Below are positions 39,616-49,734 of a stretch of 64,000 nucleotides of DNA, piece after piece. The notes under the pieces are model-generated. The model saw nothing but the letters and a program-made list of their open reading frames with translations. It did not search any database and was not told where the DNA came from. Every line of letters begins with the position of its first letter. Position 1 is the stretch's first letter. Made by a program: the position numbers and the translations under genes. The DNA comes from Pycnococcus provasolii (taxonomy: Eukaryota > Chlorophyta > Pseudoscourfieldiophyceae > Pseudoscourfieldiales > Pycnococcaceae), in assembly GCA_938743325.2 (NCBI GenBank), contig OW568879.1, forward strand, positions 248,001 through 312,000, given 5' to 3'.

Positions 39616-42026
39616 TTACGCGCCGACCGATCCCTTGGCCGAAATGAAGCTCGTGGTGAAGCCCTCGAAGAAAGCCTTCATCTTCGCGTCCGTGTCAGGG
39701 GTGATCTGTCCGTCCTTCTTGATCGTGTCCAGAAGGCCCTTGTCGATGCTCGCCAGCAGCTCCTGCTCGTACGAGACGATGTCCGAAACCTCAACCTTGT
39801 CGAGGAATCCCTTGGTTCCCGCGTACACGATCGCCACCTGCTGCTCGAACGGGATGGGCGCGTACTGCGACTGCTTGAGCATCTCCACGAGGCGGGCGCC
39901 ACGGTTGAGCAGGAACTGCGTCGCCGCGTCGAGGTCCGAGCCGAACTGTGCGAACGCGGCAACCTCACGGTACTGCGCGAGCTCAAGCTTGAGCGTACCA
40001 GCCACCTGCTTCATCGCCTTCATCTGCGCGGCGGAGCCGACGCGCGACACACTGAGACCGACATTGATTGCGGGTCGGACGCCCTTGTAGAAGAGCTCCG
40101 TCTCGAGGAAGATCTGTCCGTCCGTAATGGAAATGACGTTCGTGGGGATGTACGCGGACACGTCACCAGCCTGCGTCTCAATGACGGGGAGCGCCGTGAG
40201 CGATCCAGCGCCAACCTCGTCGCTCATCTTCGACGCACGCTCCAGAAGGCGGCTGTGAAGGTAGAAGACGTCGCCGGGGAACGCCTCACGTCCCGGCGGG
40301 CGGCGGAGCAGCAGCGACATCTGGCGATATGCCACGCTCTGCTTGGAGAGATCGTCGTACACAATGAGAGCGTGCATGCCGTTGTCGCGGAAGTACTCCG
40401 CCATGGCACATCCAGAGTACGGCGCGAGGAACTGCAGCGGCGCGGGGTCCGACGCGGTGGCCGCGACGACGATAGAGAACTTCATGCAGTCAGCATCCTG
40501 CAGCGTCTTGACTAGCTGAGCCACCGTCGAGCGCTTCTGTCCAACAGCCACGTAAACGCAGAACAGGCTCTTCGACTTGTCACCGGCGTCGTTGATGGTC
40601 TTCTGGTTGAGGAAGGTGTCGATCGCAATGGCTGTCTTTCCCGTCTGGCGATCTCCGATAATGAGCTCACGCTGTCCACGTCCGACGGGCACAAGGCTGT
40701 CAACGCACTTCAGGCCCGTCAGCATGGGCTCGTGCACGGACTTGCGCACGATGATACCGGGCGCCTTCACCTCGACACGCTGGCGCGTGACGTCCGTAAG
40801 CGGACCCTTGCCATCGATGGGCTCGCCAAGCGCGTCCATGACGCGTCCGAGCGTTCCCATGCCGACAGGAACGTCCACGATAGCTCCCGTGCGCTTGACG
40901 GAGTCACCCTCGTGGATGGTGTAGTCCGGCCCAAAGCACACAACACCGACGTTGTCGTTTTCGAGGTTCAGCCTGTACGTGTTGTGTTTGGTTTGTGGAG
41001 TGGTGAGTGGTTTGCTTGCTCTGAAGTGCTCTGACCCATAGAGTCAGAAGGGGAGGTAAGGTGGAAGAAAGACGCACGCCATGCCCTTGATGCCGCTTTT
41101 GAACTCCACCATCTCTCCCGCCTGAATCCTCGTCAGGCCGTGCACGCGCGCGATACCGTCTCCGACGCTGAGCACACGTCCCACCTCCGCATCGTCCGAC
41201 TGGTTGTAGAAGCCGGAGATCTTCTCCTCAACTGCGCAGGTGCAAGTTTTTTGTTTGTGTTTGTGTACGGGGGAGGGGTGTTGTCGGTTAGTGAAGTTTT
41301 CAAGGCAAGACCCGTTGTTCGTGTAAGTCCGAATACCCAACCCCACCAAACCGTGCTTGTCATGTGAGTGAACGCCGTGTAAAAAACTCTTCGAGAGGAG
41401 ACGCAATACGCAAGCACGTGCGACGGAGCACACTGCTACCCTTGCGTCATGACGTGCACGCAGACGCGACGGGAGAAGAGGGAAACCGTCCTTGCTTTTT
41501 TTTTCTAAGCTGAGCTGAGCACGTCTGACAAGTGTTTTGGAACTGATGCCGCACACGCCTTTTTCCTTTCCACACACTCGCACGAACAAACACTGTTTGC
41601 CCTCGCCTCCCCTACTCTAACCTAACCATAACATGTTGGTTCGTATGGAATCAAGCTTGAAAGGGAAGGCTTTTTCCCAAGCAAGCAAGGCAAGCAAAGC
41701 AGTGCATAAGCAAGCAGACAACACTAACACGCACACAACATGACAACACGACAACATGGAAACGAAACGAAACGAAACGAAACGAAACCAAGAGCACCAA
41801 GAGCACCCAGAGCACCCAGAGCACCAAACCAAGAGCACCACACCCCACCACAGCAAGAGCCAAGAACACCAAGCCCACCACACCAAGCAAGCAAAACTAA
41901 AGCAACGTAGAACGTACGGATCGACGTGAGTTCTCCCGCACCCGTGGCGAACGCACGAACGGACGACACAGAAGGGGATGATGCCGAGGCACCAACAAGG
42001 CGCGTGACAAGCGTGCGCAGCGCCAT
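39616..42026 (-). CDS. ATP1: Mitochondrial ATP synthase alpha subunit, nuclear copy
   Basis: Three exons on the minus strand: 42026-41918, 41231-41078 and 40972-39616, with introns of 686 nt (phase 1, GTACGT donor) and 105 nt (phase 2, GTGCGT donor). The spliced product has 539 residues. Joins restore conserved text: ELTSI-LEEKISG and [15 protein letters not shown]. The N-terminus ([17 protein letters not shown] ... RAFAT) is a mitochondrial presequence. The Walker A motif is [13 protein letters not shown], and the C-terminal helical domain is complete. Alpha subunits carry the non-catalytic nucleotide sites of the F1 hexamer. In land plants and several algae this gene is still in the mitochondrial genome, so a nuclear, intron-bearing, presequence-carrying copy reports a completed transfer. 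Confidence 0.97.
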
Positions 42027-43121
42027 GGCGTGAAGTCCGAGTGATAGGGGGGCGTGAAAACCCTCGCCGAAGCCGAACGGCCTCGAGGGGAGGGGAGGGG
42101 CGGCCTACGATAGAGGGAGGGGAGGGGGGGATACCGGTTCCGATAGTCCGTTCCGACAACACAGTAGTCCGACAACACCTAACAGGGTACGGCGCAACAA
42201 CAACCCTAGCTACCCTAAGGTTAGAATCCGCCCTTCTCTGTGTTCCAAATACTGTAAAACCTTTACCCGGTAGTTAATAACCCTAGTTCGGAGGGCTTCG
42301 GAATGGCTTCGGAACAACCGGACCACAACCCTAACCATGAGCCTGAGGAGGCTACCCTACGGTGCACCTGTGGCCTGTTGCCTGTACGGAGGGAGCGCCC
42401 CTACCTTTAGGTGGCTGCCTGGGGTGGGGCCCATGTTGGCACAAGTTTGCATTCCTAGTTCTTATGCATAGGAGGCCTACTGGACTCTGCATTCTGGGTC
42501 TGTGTCTGCACTCTTCCTGCGACTTTTATCAGTCTTATGTGCTGTACCAACCGGACTTGCAAGGACTTGCAGCCTGCAGGCTACATACCATCATAGGCCG
42601 GCCCGCTAGCGACTTGCAAGGCCAGGCCACCTACCTTTAGGTGAGCTCGACGAGATCGCTGGCGTTTTTTTTTCATCCAAAATCATGCAAGGGGAATGCA
42701 AGGGGAATATGCCTGCAAGAGGAAAAGACGAGCACGCTCCCCAAGGAGTTGTTCTACTTCTTACCAATCAAAAGGTGGACTTGCCAAAATGACTTGCCAA
42801 AATGACTTGCCTTAAGGCCGCAGGCCGCAGGGCAACTGGGCAAGCAGGACGAACGAGCTCCTCGTGATTCGTGAAAAGGCGACGAAGAAAGAAAGAATCA
42901 AAGAAACAAAGCTTGCCAATTGCCATACAGCTGGTCAGCTACATAATATAATGTAGGTGGATGTGCGTGATGACAACTACAACTACATGTACTCCTCCTC
43001 CCTCGTGCAAGACATCCCTATTTCATATGTTCCTTTCGGGGTTGGGACTTCTCACTTCTCGGTTGACCGTGTTGGGTTCACGCGCGCTTCGTCTCGTCTG
43101 GCGTGATCGACGACCACGGCC
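42027..43121. other. Intergenic region, no gene supported
   Basis: Divergent spacer between ATP1 and the sulfotransferase-like gene. Contains scattered CCCTAA-type words (about 42185-42350), a C/T-rich stretch near 42090-42130 on the minus strand, and two copies of CTACCTTTAGGT (near 42410 and 42630). No gene or RNA recognised. Confidence 0.5.
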
Positions 43122-44558
43122 ATGGCGAAGTGCAGGCATGTTCCGGCCATGCACGCAACATCAACATCGTCGTCGTCGTCGTCGTCGTGGCGGCCTTTGA
43201 CCTCGTTGAAGTCAACCGTCATCAGATACCACGCGCTCCTTCTTGCACTCCTTGCCTCCTGTTACCTTGCGCAAGCCAAGTTCGACGCGTGCGCACCCTC
43301 GCGCCGATGCAACGTCGTATGGAACCTCCACATACCGCGAACGGGGGGAATGTCCACGCACCACGTCGTCACGTCGCTATTCACACCGCACCCCATCGGC
43401 CAGAACTCACTCGCGAACGCCAACGCGTCGCCGCGATACGCGCAAGAAAGACGACAACAGCTCGAGGACATCTCGCAAAAACTAGAAGCACTCATACTTA
43501 CCGTACAGCGTGACCCAGCACCGCTGCGCTGGATGTATGTCTACCACGGCGTGCAAGGGGGGAGCATGGACAAAATGCTCGCGTACGTCGAGGCGTGGAG
43601 AGCAAAATTACACATAGCGGGGTGTAGGCTGGTCCTAACCACAACCATTCGGCCAGGCTCGCACTTCGCCATGTCGAGGTACGCCGATCTTCTCGCGCAC
43701 GCCTCCTCGCATAAAGAAAAGAAGCGCTTGAAAGTCGATAACGACCTAAGGCTGGACAACGGCATGGTGCGATACGTGCTGAACGACGTGCACAATGCCG
43801 AAACGCACATACCGCACGGCGGGGCGAACGAAGCACACGTGCAAAAAGCCACCGACGTGCTTGGGCACTTCAACGTCGTCGGAGACACGAGATGCATGGC
43901 GCTATACTGGCGTTGTTTGGCACGAGTGACGGGAACCACGCTCGACGAAACACGAACGCTGCCGCACCAAAATACGAGAGGCTCTGTTCCTCAATTCACG
44001 AATGAAACGCATAAGCTGATGTACAGGCACTCGAAGCAAGACGAGCACTTCTTCATGAGGGTGCAGAAGCTGTCGTCGTTCGTTCCGTGCAAGCCGCTCA
44101 CGAGGATGCGCATTCGACCGTCGAAGAAGAAGATGCCCGCCGCGACGGAAGCGCCGTACTTGAAAGGAGGCGACAAGAAACGAACGAAGGGCGTAAAGGG
44201 CGAACTGCTCAAGGCGCGGAAAAAGGTACGCGACAACGTGAAGCACACGCAACATGAAATGGACAAGTTCCTCCACGACAAGAAGTGGTCAAAGATGGAG
44301 CAAAAGGCGGCGGCGATCGCCGATAGAGTCATGCAAGGAAGGAAAGTGGCCGAGGAGGCGAATCGGACGACGACGACGACGACGACCGAAGTGCCGCTGT
44401 TCGAACAGGGCGACGAGGATGGCGTGCTGCTGAACGAGGCGCCGCTGATTGTGCGGGCGAAACTGAAAAATGCAGAATTCGACGAAATCGCGAAAGGGTC
44501 GCCAGAAACGTTCAAAGTCGCCAAGCCGCCAAGTGTGGCACCGTCACCTGACAAGTAA
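43122..44558 (+). CDS. Type II membrane sulfotransferase-like protein
   Basis: 478 residues. A short Ser-rich head, one transmembrane anchor at about 37-52 (ALLLALLASCYLAQA) and a lumenal domain fit a Golgi type II enzyme. The motif LHIPRTGGMSTH at about 69-80 matches the 5'-phosphosulfate-binding loop HIPKTGGTS of heparan-type sulfotransferases, and TTTIRPGSHFAMSRYADL (~180) fits the 3'-phosphate-binding region. Predicted reaction: transfer of sulfate from PAPS to a sugar on a glycan. The C-terminal ~150 residues are Lys/Arg-rich and helical, beyond the usual domain. A Ser run near the start is encoded by a CGT/TCG microsatellite. The sialidase-like gene 1.5 kb away is also glycan-related. 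Confidence 0.78.
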   Translation: MAKCRHVPAMHATSTSSSSSSSWRPLTSLKSTVIRYHALLLALLASCYLAQAKFDACAPSRRCNVVWNLHIPRTGGMSTHHVVTSLFTPHPIGQNSLANANASPRYAQERRQQLEDISQKLEALILTVQRDPAPLRWMYVYHGVQGGSMDKMLAYVEAWRAKLHIAGCRLVLTTTIRPGSHFAMSRYADLLAHASSHKEKKRLKVDNDLRLDNGMVRYVLNDVHNAETHIPHGGANEAHVQKATDVLGHFNVVGDTRCMALYWRCLARVTGTTLDETRTLPHQNTRGSVPQFTNETHKLMYRHSKQDEHFFMRVQKLSSFVPCKPLTRMRIRPSKKKMPAATEAPYLKGGDKKRTKGVKGELLKARKKVRDNVKHTQHEMDKFLHDKKWSKMEQKAAAIADRVMQGRKVAEEANRTTTTTTTEVPLFEQGDEDGVLLNEAPLIVRAKLKNAEFDEIAKGSPETFKVAKPPSVAPSPDK

Positions 44559-44678
44559 AAATGGTTAAATGTGACATGATGTAAAATGTATAAGAACTAT
44601 ATAGACTACAGTATTTCTTCTGAACTTAAATTTATCCAGAGCTCGTCGAGGCGCTCCGCTCTGCTCCGCGTGCGTTTC

Positions 44679-45755
44679 TCACGTCACGGGCACGCCGCGA
44701 ATCACAGGAAGTTTGATGCGTTTCAGCGCGTCCTCTGAATTCTTGATTGGGCCCTCGTGCTGAACGCCGTTCACGAGATACGTCGGCGCCGCGACAATGC
44801 CCATGCGCCGTGCAAGCTGGCTGATGCGCTTCGCCTCCGTCTCGTAGCGCCGGGACGCGAAGCAAGCCTTGAATGCACGCGCATCGAGACGCGCAAGGCT
44901 CGCGACGCGCTTCAGAAGTAGTGCGTCGAATACAGTCGTCTCATTCTCGCCCTGATGCAGGTACTCGTCGTCGTGTGTCACCTGCAAGAGCACTTCGCGA
45001 ACTTCCCAGTACTTGTGCTGCTCTTGCGCGCACAGTGCCGCCGCTGCGGCTCGCAGGCTGTCGTCGTCGAGAAATGCGACGGGATGGCTCTCAATGCGCA
45101 GCCTTCCATCGCGCACAGCCTCGTGCGCCATAAGCGGCTGCATGGTGAGCGTGTCGCCCTCCTTGCAGTGATCGCAGAAGAAGTCTGTGAACTCCACAAA
45201 GCTCCGCGGGGCGTTTTCGTCACCGAGTGCCCTCCCCTCCGTGTGCAGCTTGCCCGGCTCGAAGTGCACGCCGCTTCTGGGAAAGTCCGTCACGCTTTTC
45301 GTCGGGTGCGCATTTCCCGCGCGCGTTGCTGGCTGCAGGTCGATGAGGCGCGCCACCTCGGGAAGTCCGTGCGAGAAGAAGATGGCGAAAGGCATGATGA
45401 GGCCTGTGATGGCGACGCCCAGCAGCATGATCATGGGCATGATGCCCGGCTGTTCGTCGTCCTCGTTCGCCACCTTCCTTGTCTTAGCCTCCTGTGCGAG
45501 TCGTGACGCCGCGCGTTTTCTTGCACGCGCCTCTTCCAACGCCTGTTTGTCCGTGAGCGGCGCCTGTCCCGCCGCCCTTCTCCTGGATATCTGTCCGGGC
45601 GACGTGGCCGAGCTGACCGGTCGGCCTGAGAGCGACGTGACGGCCGGTATGGCGCTCTCTCTCTCCGCGTGTACGCCACCGTGCGGCCTGAGTCGTCCCG
45701 CGACGCCGTGCGCGGGTCGGCGCACGCCTGGATACGGCTGCGTGGACTCGGACAT
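44679..45755 (-). CDS. Membrane-anchored DsbA-like thioredoxin-fold protein
   Basis: 358 residues on the minus strand. An Arg/Ala-rich N-terminal region (~1-100) precedes one transmembrane segment at about 105-126 (IMPMIMLLGVAITGLIMPFA). The following domain is a DsbA/Thioredoxin_4 type fold with the redox motif CDHC at about 194-197 (FTDFFCDHCKEG), an alpha-helical insertion, and the cis-Pro loop VAAPTYLVNG near the end. Such proteins catalyse disulfide formation or exchange, with VKOR or DsbB as usual partners. The Arg/Ser/Ala-rich N-terminus could be a plastid or mitochondrial leader, which would place the domain in the thylakoid lumen or intermembrane space; ER is also possible. Divergent from the sialidase-like gene with 268 bp between start codons. 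Confidence 0.85.
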   Translation of the reverse strand: MSESTQPYPGVRRPAHGVAGRLRPHGGVHAERESAIPAVTSLSGRPVSSATSPGQISRRRAAGQAPLTDKQALEEARARKRAASRLAQEAKTRKVANEDDEQPGIMPMIMLLGVAITGLIMPFAIFFSHGLPEVARLIDLQPATRAGNAHPTKSVTDFPRSGVHFEPGKLHTEGRALGDENAPRSFVEFTDFFCDHCKEGDTLTMQPLMAHEAVRDGRLRIESHPVAFLDDDSLRAAAAALCAQEQHKYWEVREVLLQVTHDDEYLHQGENETTVFDALLLKRVASLARLDARAFKACFASRRYETEAKRISQLARRMGIVAAPTYLVNGVQHEGPIKNSEDALKRIKLPVIRGVPVT

Positions 45756-46023
45756 GAGGCCGAGTCAACTGCGGCACAAGAATAATGAGGACGGCCAAGC
45801 ACGACGACGAGGAAAACATGAGGCGTGCGGAAACGACCATCACGAACGGGATCAAGTACGTGATGTCACTCGTGCATCCGTTGACTACGATGATGGCCAT
45901 CGTGAAGGTTACACACTCTCCACCACCTGGGGCTGGTGGTGACACACGTGAGCTGATGAGTTGCACCAGAGCCCACGGCCAACGACGCGCCAAACTTGTC
46001 ATTCCCGCACGCAAGTACGGTAC

Positions 46024-47193
46024 ATGCGCGGCCGTCCCTCCCTGTCCACCCTGCTTCTCACTCTCACGGCAATCACCTCCGTGCTCTACCTCCTTCAGTC
46101 CGCACGCGCACAACGAACTCTCCTTCGTGAGAACTTTCTGACAGGCAGAGCGCAAACATCCAGGAGCAAAGCCGCCCAAAACATGGTTGCCGTCGTCGGC
46201 GGAGGAAACGACCCAAACTGGCCAGGGAGCGCGCACGCGTCGACGAACGTGCGCCTTGACGACGAATCAGGACGTGTTCTCGTCGCGTTCTTTGGGGGAG
46301 AGAGCGAGGGCGCGGACGACGTCGCCATTTACACAGCCGTGGTCGAGACGCAACGCGGTGGAGGTGCAAGGCCGAGGTGGCAGAAGCCGGTCGCGCTGTT
46401 CAAGGTGTCCGACGAAGCGCACTGGAATCCGGTGCTATTTCGCTCATCGGCGGACGGAAAGTTCGTGATGCACTTCAAGGTTGGGAATTCGATACCACGT
46501 TGGCGCACGTACGTGTCGACGAGTGTGACAGGCTTGCCTGGCGCCTGGTCAAAACCAACCGAGCTGGTCGCCGGCGATCACGGCGGACGCGGCTGCGTTC
46601 GCGCTAAGCCTCTCGTCGCCTCGGACGGAACGCTCGTTTGCGGAGCAAGTACCGAGCACGGGCCGTGGAGAGCATTCTTCGACGTCTCCACCGACGGAGG
46701 CGTCACGTTCCAGCGCACGGACGACGTCGCCGTTGAGAACGACGACGTTGGGCTTATTCAACCAAGTGTTTGGGAAACTCCAGACCACGTGTTGCACGCC
46801 TTCTTCCGATCTGATGCTGGCGCCGTGTACTACTCGTCGTCGCAGGACTTTGGGCGAACTTGGCTTCCTGCGCAACGAACGAAGCTGCCGAACAATAACA
46901 GCGGCCTGGATGTCGTGCGTCTACACGCGAGTGGCGTTCTCGTTGTGGCTTACAATCCAGTCACTTCGAGCTTGGGAGCGCGTTACCCGCTGCGTCTTAG
47001 CGTGAGTGCGGACAACGGCAAGACGTGGGATACGCACTACGACATCGAGACGACGCCTGGCGAGTACTCGTATCCAGCGCTCGTTGCATGGTCGGACGGC
47101 GAAGGCTTCGACCTGACATACACGCATAAAAGAACAGGAGTGGCATTCGCGTCATTATCGCTTGCGGAGCTGAGGGAGCTCTCGACGACGTGA
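46024..47193 (+). CDS. Secreted sialidase-like (BNR repeat) protein
   Basis: 389 residues from the first ATG (the frame is open upstream but lacks one). Residues 1-30 form a signal peptide (LSTLLLTLTAITSVLYLLQSARA). The rest is a six-bladed beta-propeller of the BNR_2/exo-sialidase type with three Asp boxes: STDGGVTF, SSSQDFGRTW and SADNGKTW. GEYSYPALVAWSDGEGFDLT near the end is a strongly kept family stretch. Family members hydrolyse terminal sialic acids or related nonulosonic acids from glycans, but many plant and algal members have unknown substrates. It would be secreted or vacuolar. Confidence 0.83.
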   Translation: MRGRPSLSTLLLTLTAITSVLYLLQSARAQRTLLRENFLTGRAQTSRSKAAQNMVAVVGGGNDPNWPGSAHASTNVRLDDESGRVLVAFFGGESEGADDVAIYTAVVETQRGGGARPRWQKPVALFKVSDEAHWNPVLFRSSADGKFVMHFKVGNSIPRWRTYVSTSVTGLPGAWSKPTELVAGDHGGRGCVRAKPLVASDGTLVCGASTEHGPWRAFFDVSTDGGVTFQRTDDVAVENDDVGLIQPSVWETPDHVLHAFFRSDAGAVYYSSSQDFGRTWLPAQRTKLPNNNSGLDVVRLHASGVLVVAYNPVTSSLGARYPLRLSVSADNGKTWDTHYDIETTPGEYSYPALVAWSDGEGFDLTYTHKRTGVAFASLSLAELRELSTT

Positions 47194-48138
47194 TCAATGG
47201 TTCACGACCGTGTTAAATTGTTTTACAAGTGTGTGTAACAACATCTCGATGGCAGACTTGGCAGTGGCAGGTTTGTCGTCGCCGTTTTGAATCATCGACC
47301 GTCATGCTCATGATGTATATAATATACATATATGAATATCTCCGTATCTCGGGCGCTACTATAGCATTAATTATTTATCACGACGAGATTGTTGTTGAAC
47401 GAAGTGTCACTACTATCATACTGTAAAAACCACCATCTTAAAAACTTTCTTCAAAAATTTGGATTGGTGGTAAATTAGGGAGGGTTTACAGCAGACGCTT
47501 AAATGCGCGTAAACGGCCGCAGCCCGCATACGTGTTTACGTTTATACGGTGGAAACGTATTTTTTACCATCCTTCCTTGGTGGAGGACGACCTCACGAGT
47601 AGTGAGTGACGTCCTCGTGACTTCGTGAGCCTCCTGCGGAGTCATGCCTCCCTCGCGACAAACTCACAAACAAACCATAGTCGGATGGTCCACACCACGT
47701 ACTACTACTGGTCGTGCAGAGTCACAAGCTGATAGGCTTGCAAGCTGGAATAAACTCTTCGAACGGACTGGAACCAGCTGGAAGTCCGGAACCAGCCTGT
47801 CAGCCTGTGACCAAATTGTGGTCGCATGTGCACAACAAGCCCAAGCCTGCCCAGGTAAAGGTAACTTTAGAAGAGAGACGATTAGGGTGCACGATTAGGG
47901 TTCGGGTTAGGGTTAGGGTTACGATTAGGGTTAAGGTTGTTTCCTTTCGGCTTTCGCGCGCTCACTCCCCAGGTGTGTTTGTTTTTGTTTTTTTTCTAAA
48001 TATTCCACCCCCATTCTTTTGTTTTTGTTTGCATTTTCGTTTCGTCAAACTTGTTTGCTGTGTCACCTGTCACCTGTCGTCAACTGTTGTTACTGTCGTC
48101 ATTGTCGTCGTCGTCAACTGTCACCTGTGGTGCGTGCA
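47194..48138. other. Intergenic region upstream of MAD2
   Basis: AT-rich near 47300-47470, then a telomere-like tract at 47881-47935 about 200 bp before the MAD2 start, and a T-rich and GTC-rich leader. No gene supported. Confidence 0.5.
47881..47935. repeat. Telomere-like tract (TTAGGG)
   Basis: Nine-odd TTAGGG-related words, including three in tandem (GTTAGGGTTAGGGTTA), lying about 204 bp upstream of the MAD2 start. Confidence 0.85.
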
Positions 48139-48903
48139 ATGGCGTCGTCAACTTCATCTCGTACGAAAACTGGTGTCATCAGCCTCGTAGGCTCGTCCGC
48201 GATCGTCAGCGAGTTCTTCGGATATGCCGTCAACTCCATACTGTTCCAACGAGGCATCTACGAACCAGAAACCTTCGACCGAAAGAAAAAATACGGACTC
48301 GCCATGATGGTCACGAACGAAGAAAAACTTCGCGCATATCTGAATAACGTCATGGAACAAGTGCAAAGTGCGTTGTACTGTCTTGGCTTTTGGCGTCTCT
48401 TTTTCTCTGATGTTTTTGTGGTCTTGGCACTCACACATCTCACCATGTCACGCACTCAACCCACCTATTTTGACCACAACGTGGTTTTAGATTGGCTCAA
48501 AACAGGACAGCTGCAGCGCCTCGTGCTCGTCGTGGTCTCCACCGAAACACACGCCACCTTGGAGAGGTGGACGTTCGACGTCAGCACCAACACGGAACTG
48601 GAGGGGGCAAGTGCTGACGCGACTGTTGCCGCCAAGCCAGAAAAGGAACTCAGCGGGGAAATTGCAGCCATCTTGAGGCAGATCACCGCCTCTGTATCCT
48701 TCCTACCTCTCATCGACGAACCGTGCGCGTTTGACCTGCTTGCGTACGCAGACTCGTCCGTCGACGTGCCGATGGAGTGGGAGGAGAGCGACGCGCGCTT
48801 GATTGCGAAGAGCGCACAAGTGAGACTGCGAAGCTTCAACACCAACGCGCACCAAGTGGAGGCGACGGTGGCGTACCGCGACGACGACGCGGATGGCGCG
48901 TGA
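48139..48903 (+). CDS. MAD2: Spindle checkpoint protein MAD2 (HORMA)
   Basis: Two exons, 48139-48367 and 48491-48903, with a 123-nt phase-1 intron (GTGCGT donor, GTTTTAG acceptor). The spliced product has 213 residues, the family size. It follows MAD2 throughout: TGVISLVGSSAIVSEFFGYA, NSILFQRGIYEPETF, then after the splice WLKTGQLQRLVLVVVS, LERWTFDV and ILRQITASVSFLPLIDEPC, and the C-terminal safety-belt segment (EEVRLRSF-type, here AQVRLRSFNT). MAD2 is a HORMA protein that, when bound to MAD1 or CDC20, restrains the anaphase-promoting complex until kinetochores attach. The intron has no in-frame stop and is a multiple of three, so the unspliced frame is also open. Confidence 0.95.
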   Translation: MASSTSSRTKTGVISLVGSSAIVSEFFGYAVNSILFQRGIYEPETFDRKKKYGLAMMVTNEEKLRAYLNNVMEQVQSALYCLGFWRLFFSDVFVVLALTHLTMSRTQPTYFDHNVVLDWLKTGQLQRLVLVVVSTETHATLERWTFDVSTNTELEGASADATVAAKPEKELSGEIAAILRQITASVSFLPLIDEPCAFDLLAYADSSVDVPMEWEESDARLIAKSAQVRLRSFNTNAHQVEATVAYRDDDADGA

Positions 48904-49021
48904 ATGTGTGCGTGCGTTGCCACGCCACGCGTGGCCTGCCGCAGCGTCGTCTGTTGTTTTCGTGTTGTATCACTCAAAGAAACATTTCTACAAAGTATGC
49001 CCATATTGAAGACCACTTCAT

Positions 49022-49489
49022 TCACCTCGACGTCGCCTGCATGAGCTTTTTCGCGTGTTCGCGGAGCCTCTGCTCCGCCTTCGGCACGAGAGCCTCCGCG
49101 GTCGCAAAGGACTTTTTCGCGCAAGCCTCCGCGTTCTGCTGCGCTCTGTTCACTTGCCTTTCCGACGGAGAGGCTGGTAGGCTCTGCCTCGCTGTGTCTG
49201 TGCACTGCGCGATACCTCTTTGCACGACGGTTTGAATTTGCGCGACTTCCTGCTGCTGCGCGTGCCTGAATGCTTCAACGGCAGCGTTGCACTTAGCCAT
49301 GCACTGTTCCACCTGTTGCCTGGAGGCGTTTGCTGCATCTTTAGCGGCTTGTGGGTTATCCGTTTGTCCGAGACATGCGAGTTGGCAGTGCAGTGCGTTG
49401 ATCGCGAGCGGTCGTTCGTGATCTTTGTGTATTTGCTCGAGCATAGTCGATAATGCAGATTCCAAGGTGCGAGCAAGCGCGGACGACAT
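49022..49489 (-). CDS. FAM136A-like (DUF842) protein
   Basis: 155 residues, helical throughout. Two CX3C pairs (CQLAC and CMAKC), spaced as in the FAM136A/DUF842 family, are followed by further single Cys positions (IAQCTDTARQ and EACAKKSF) that match the later family pairs in place but lack the partner Cys. Conserved Gln/Ala-rich helices and the C-terminal LREHAKKLM fit. FAM136A proteins are associated with mitochondria, and twin CX3C proteins are typically imported into the intermembrane space by MIA40. The function is not well defined. Divergent from the Cys-rich gene at 49735, with a telomere-like tract between. Confidence 0.7.
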   Translation of the reverse strand: MSSALARTLESALSTMLEQIHKDHERPLAINALHCQLACLGQTDNPQAAKDAANASRQQVEQCMAKCNAAVEAFRHAQQQEVAQIQTVVQRGIAQCTDTARQSLPASPSERQVNRAQQNAEACAKKSFATAEALVPKAEQRLREHAKKLMQATSR

Positions 49490-49611
49490 AGTCGACTAAC
49501 ACAACAACAACAAGGAAAAATATATCAATGGCGGCGATCAGCCAAACAAAGGCTTGTCAAGTGTCAACTGGGGAGGAGGATCAGAGCCTCGAGGCATGGC
49601 TGGACGACGAA

Positions 49612-49657
49612 CCGTAACCCTAACCCTAACCCTAACCCTAATCTAAAACCCTAACCC
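49612..49657. repeat. Telomere-like tract (CCCTAA)
   Basis: About four tandem CCCTAA units plus two variants between the divergent genes at 49489 (minus) and 49735 (plus): about 120 bp and 78 bp from the two starts. Confidence 0.9.
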
Positions 49658-49734
49658 CTCCCTCCCTCCTCCCTCGTCCTTCGTCAGCCAGTTCTGGACT
49701 CCCCTTTTTTTTCCTCTTTGCTGCCCCATAGACT

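Noticed and set aside
41617-42162. Trp/Leu-rich minus-strand frame
   Set aside because: It covers the first exon and first intron of ATP1 in another frame; the hydrophobic look comes from simple repeats.
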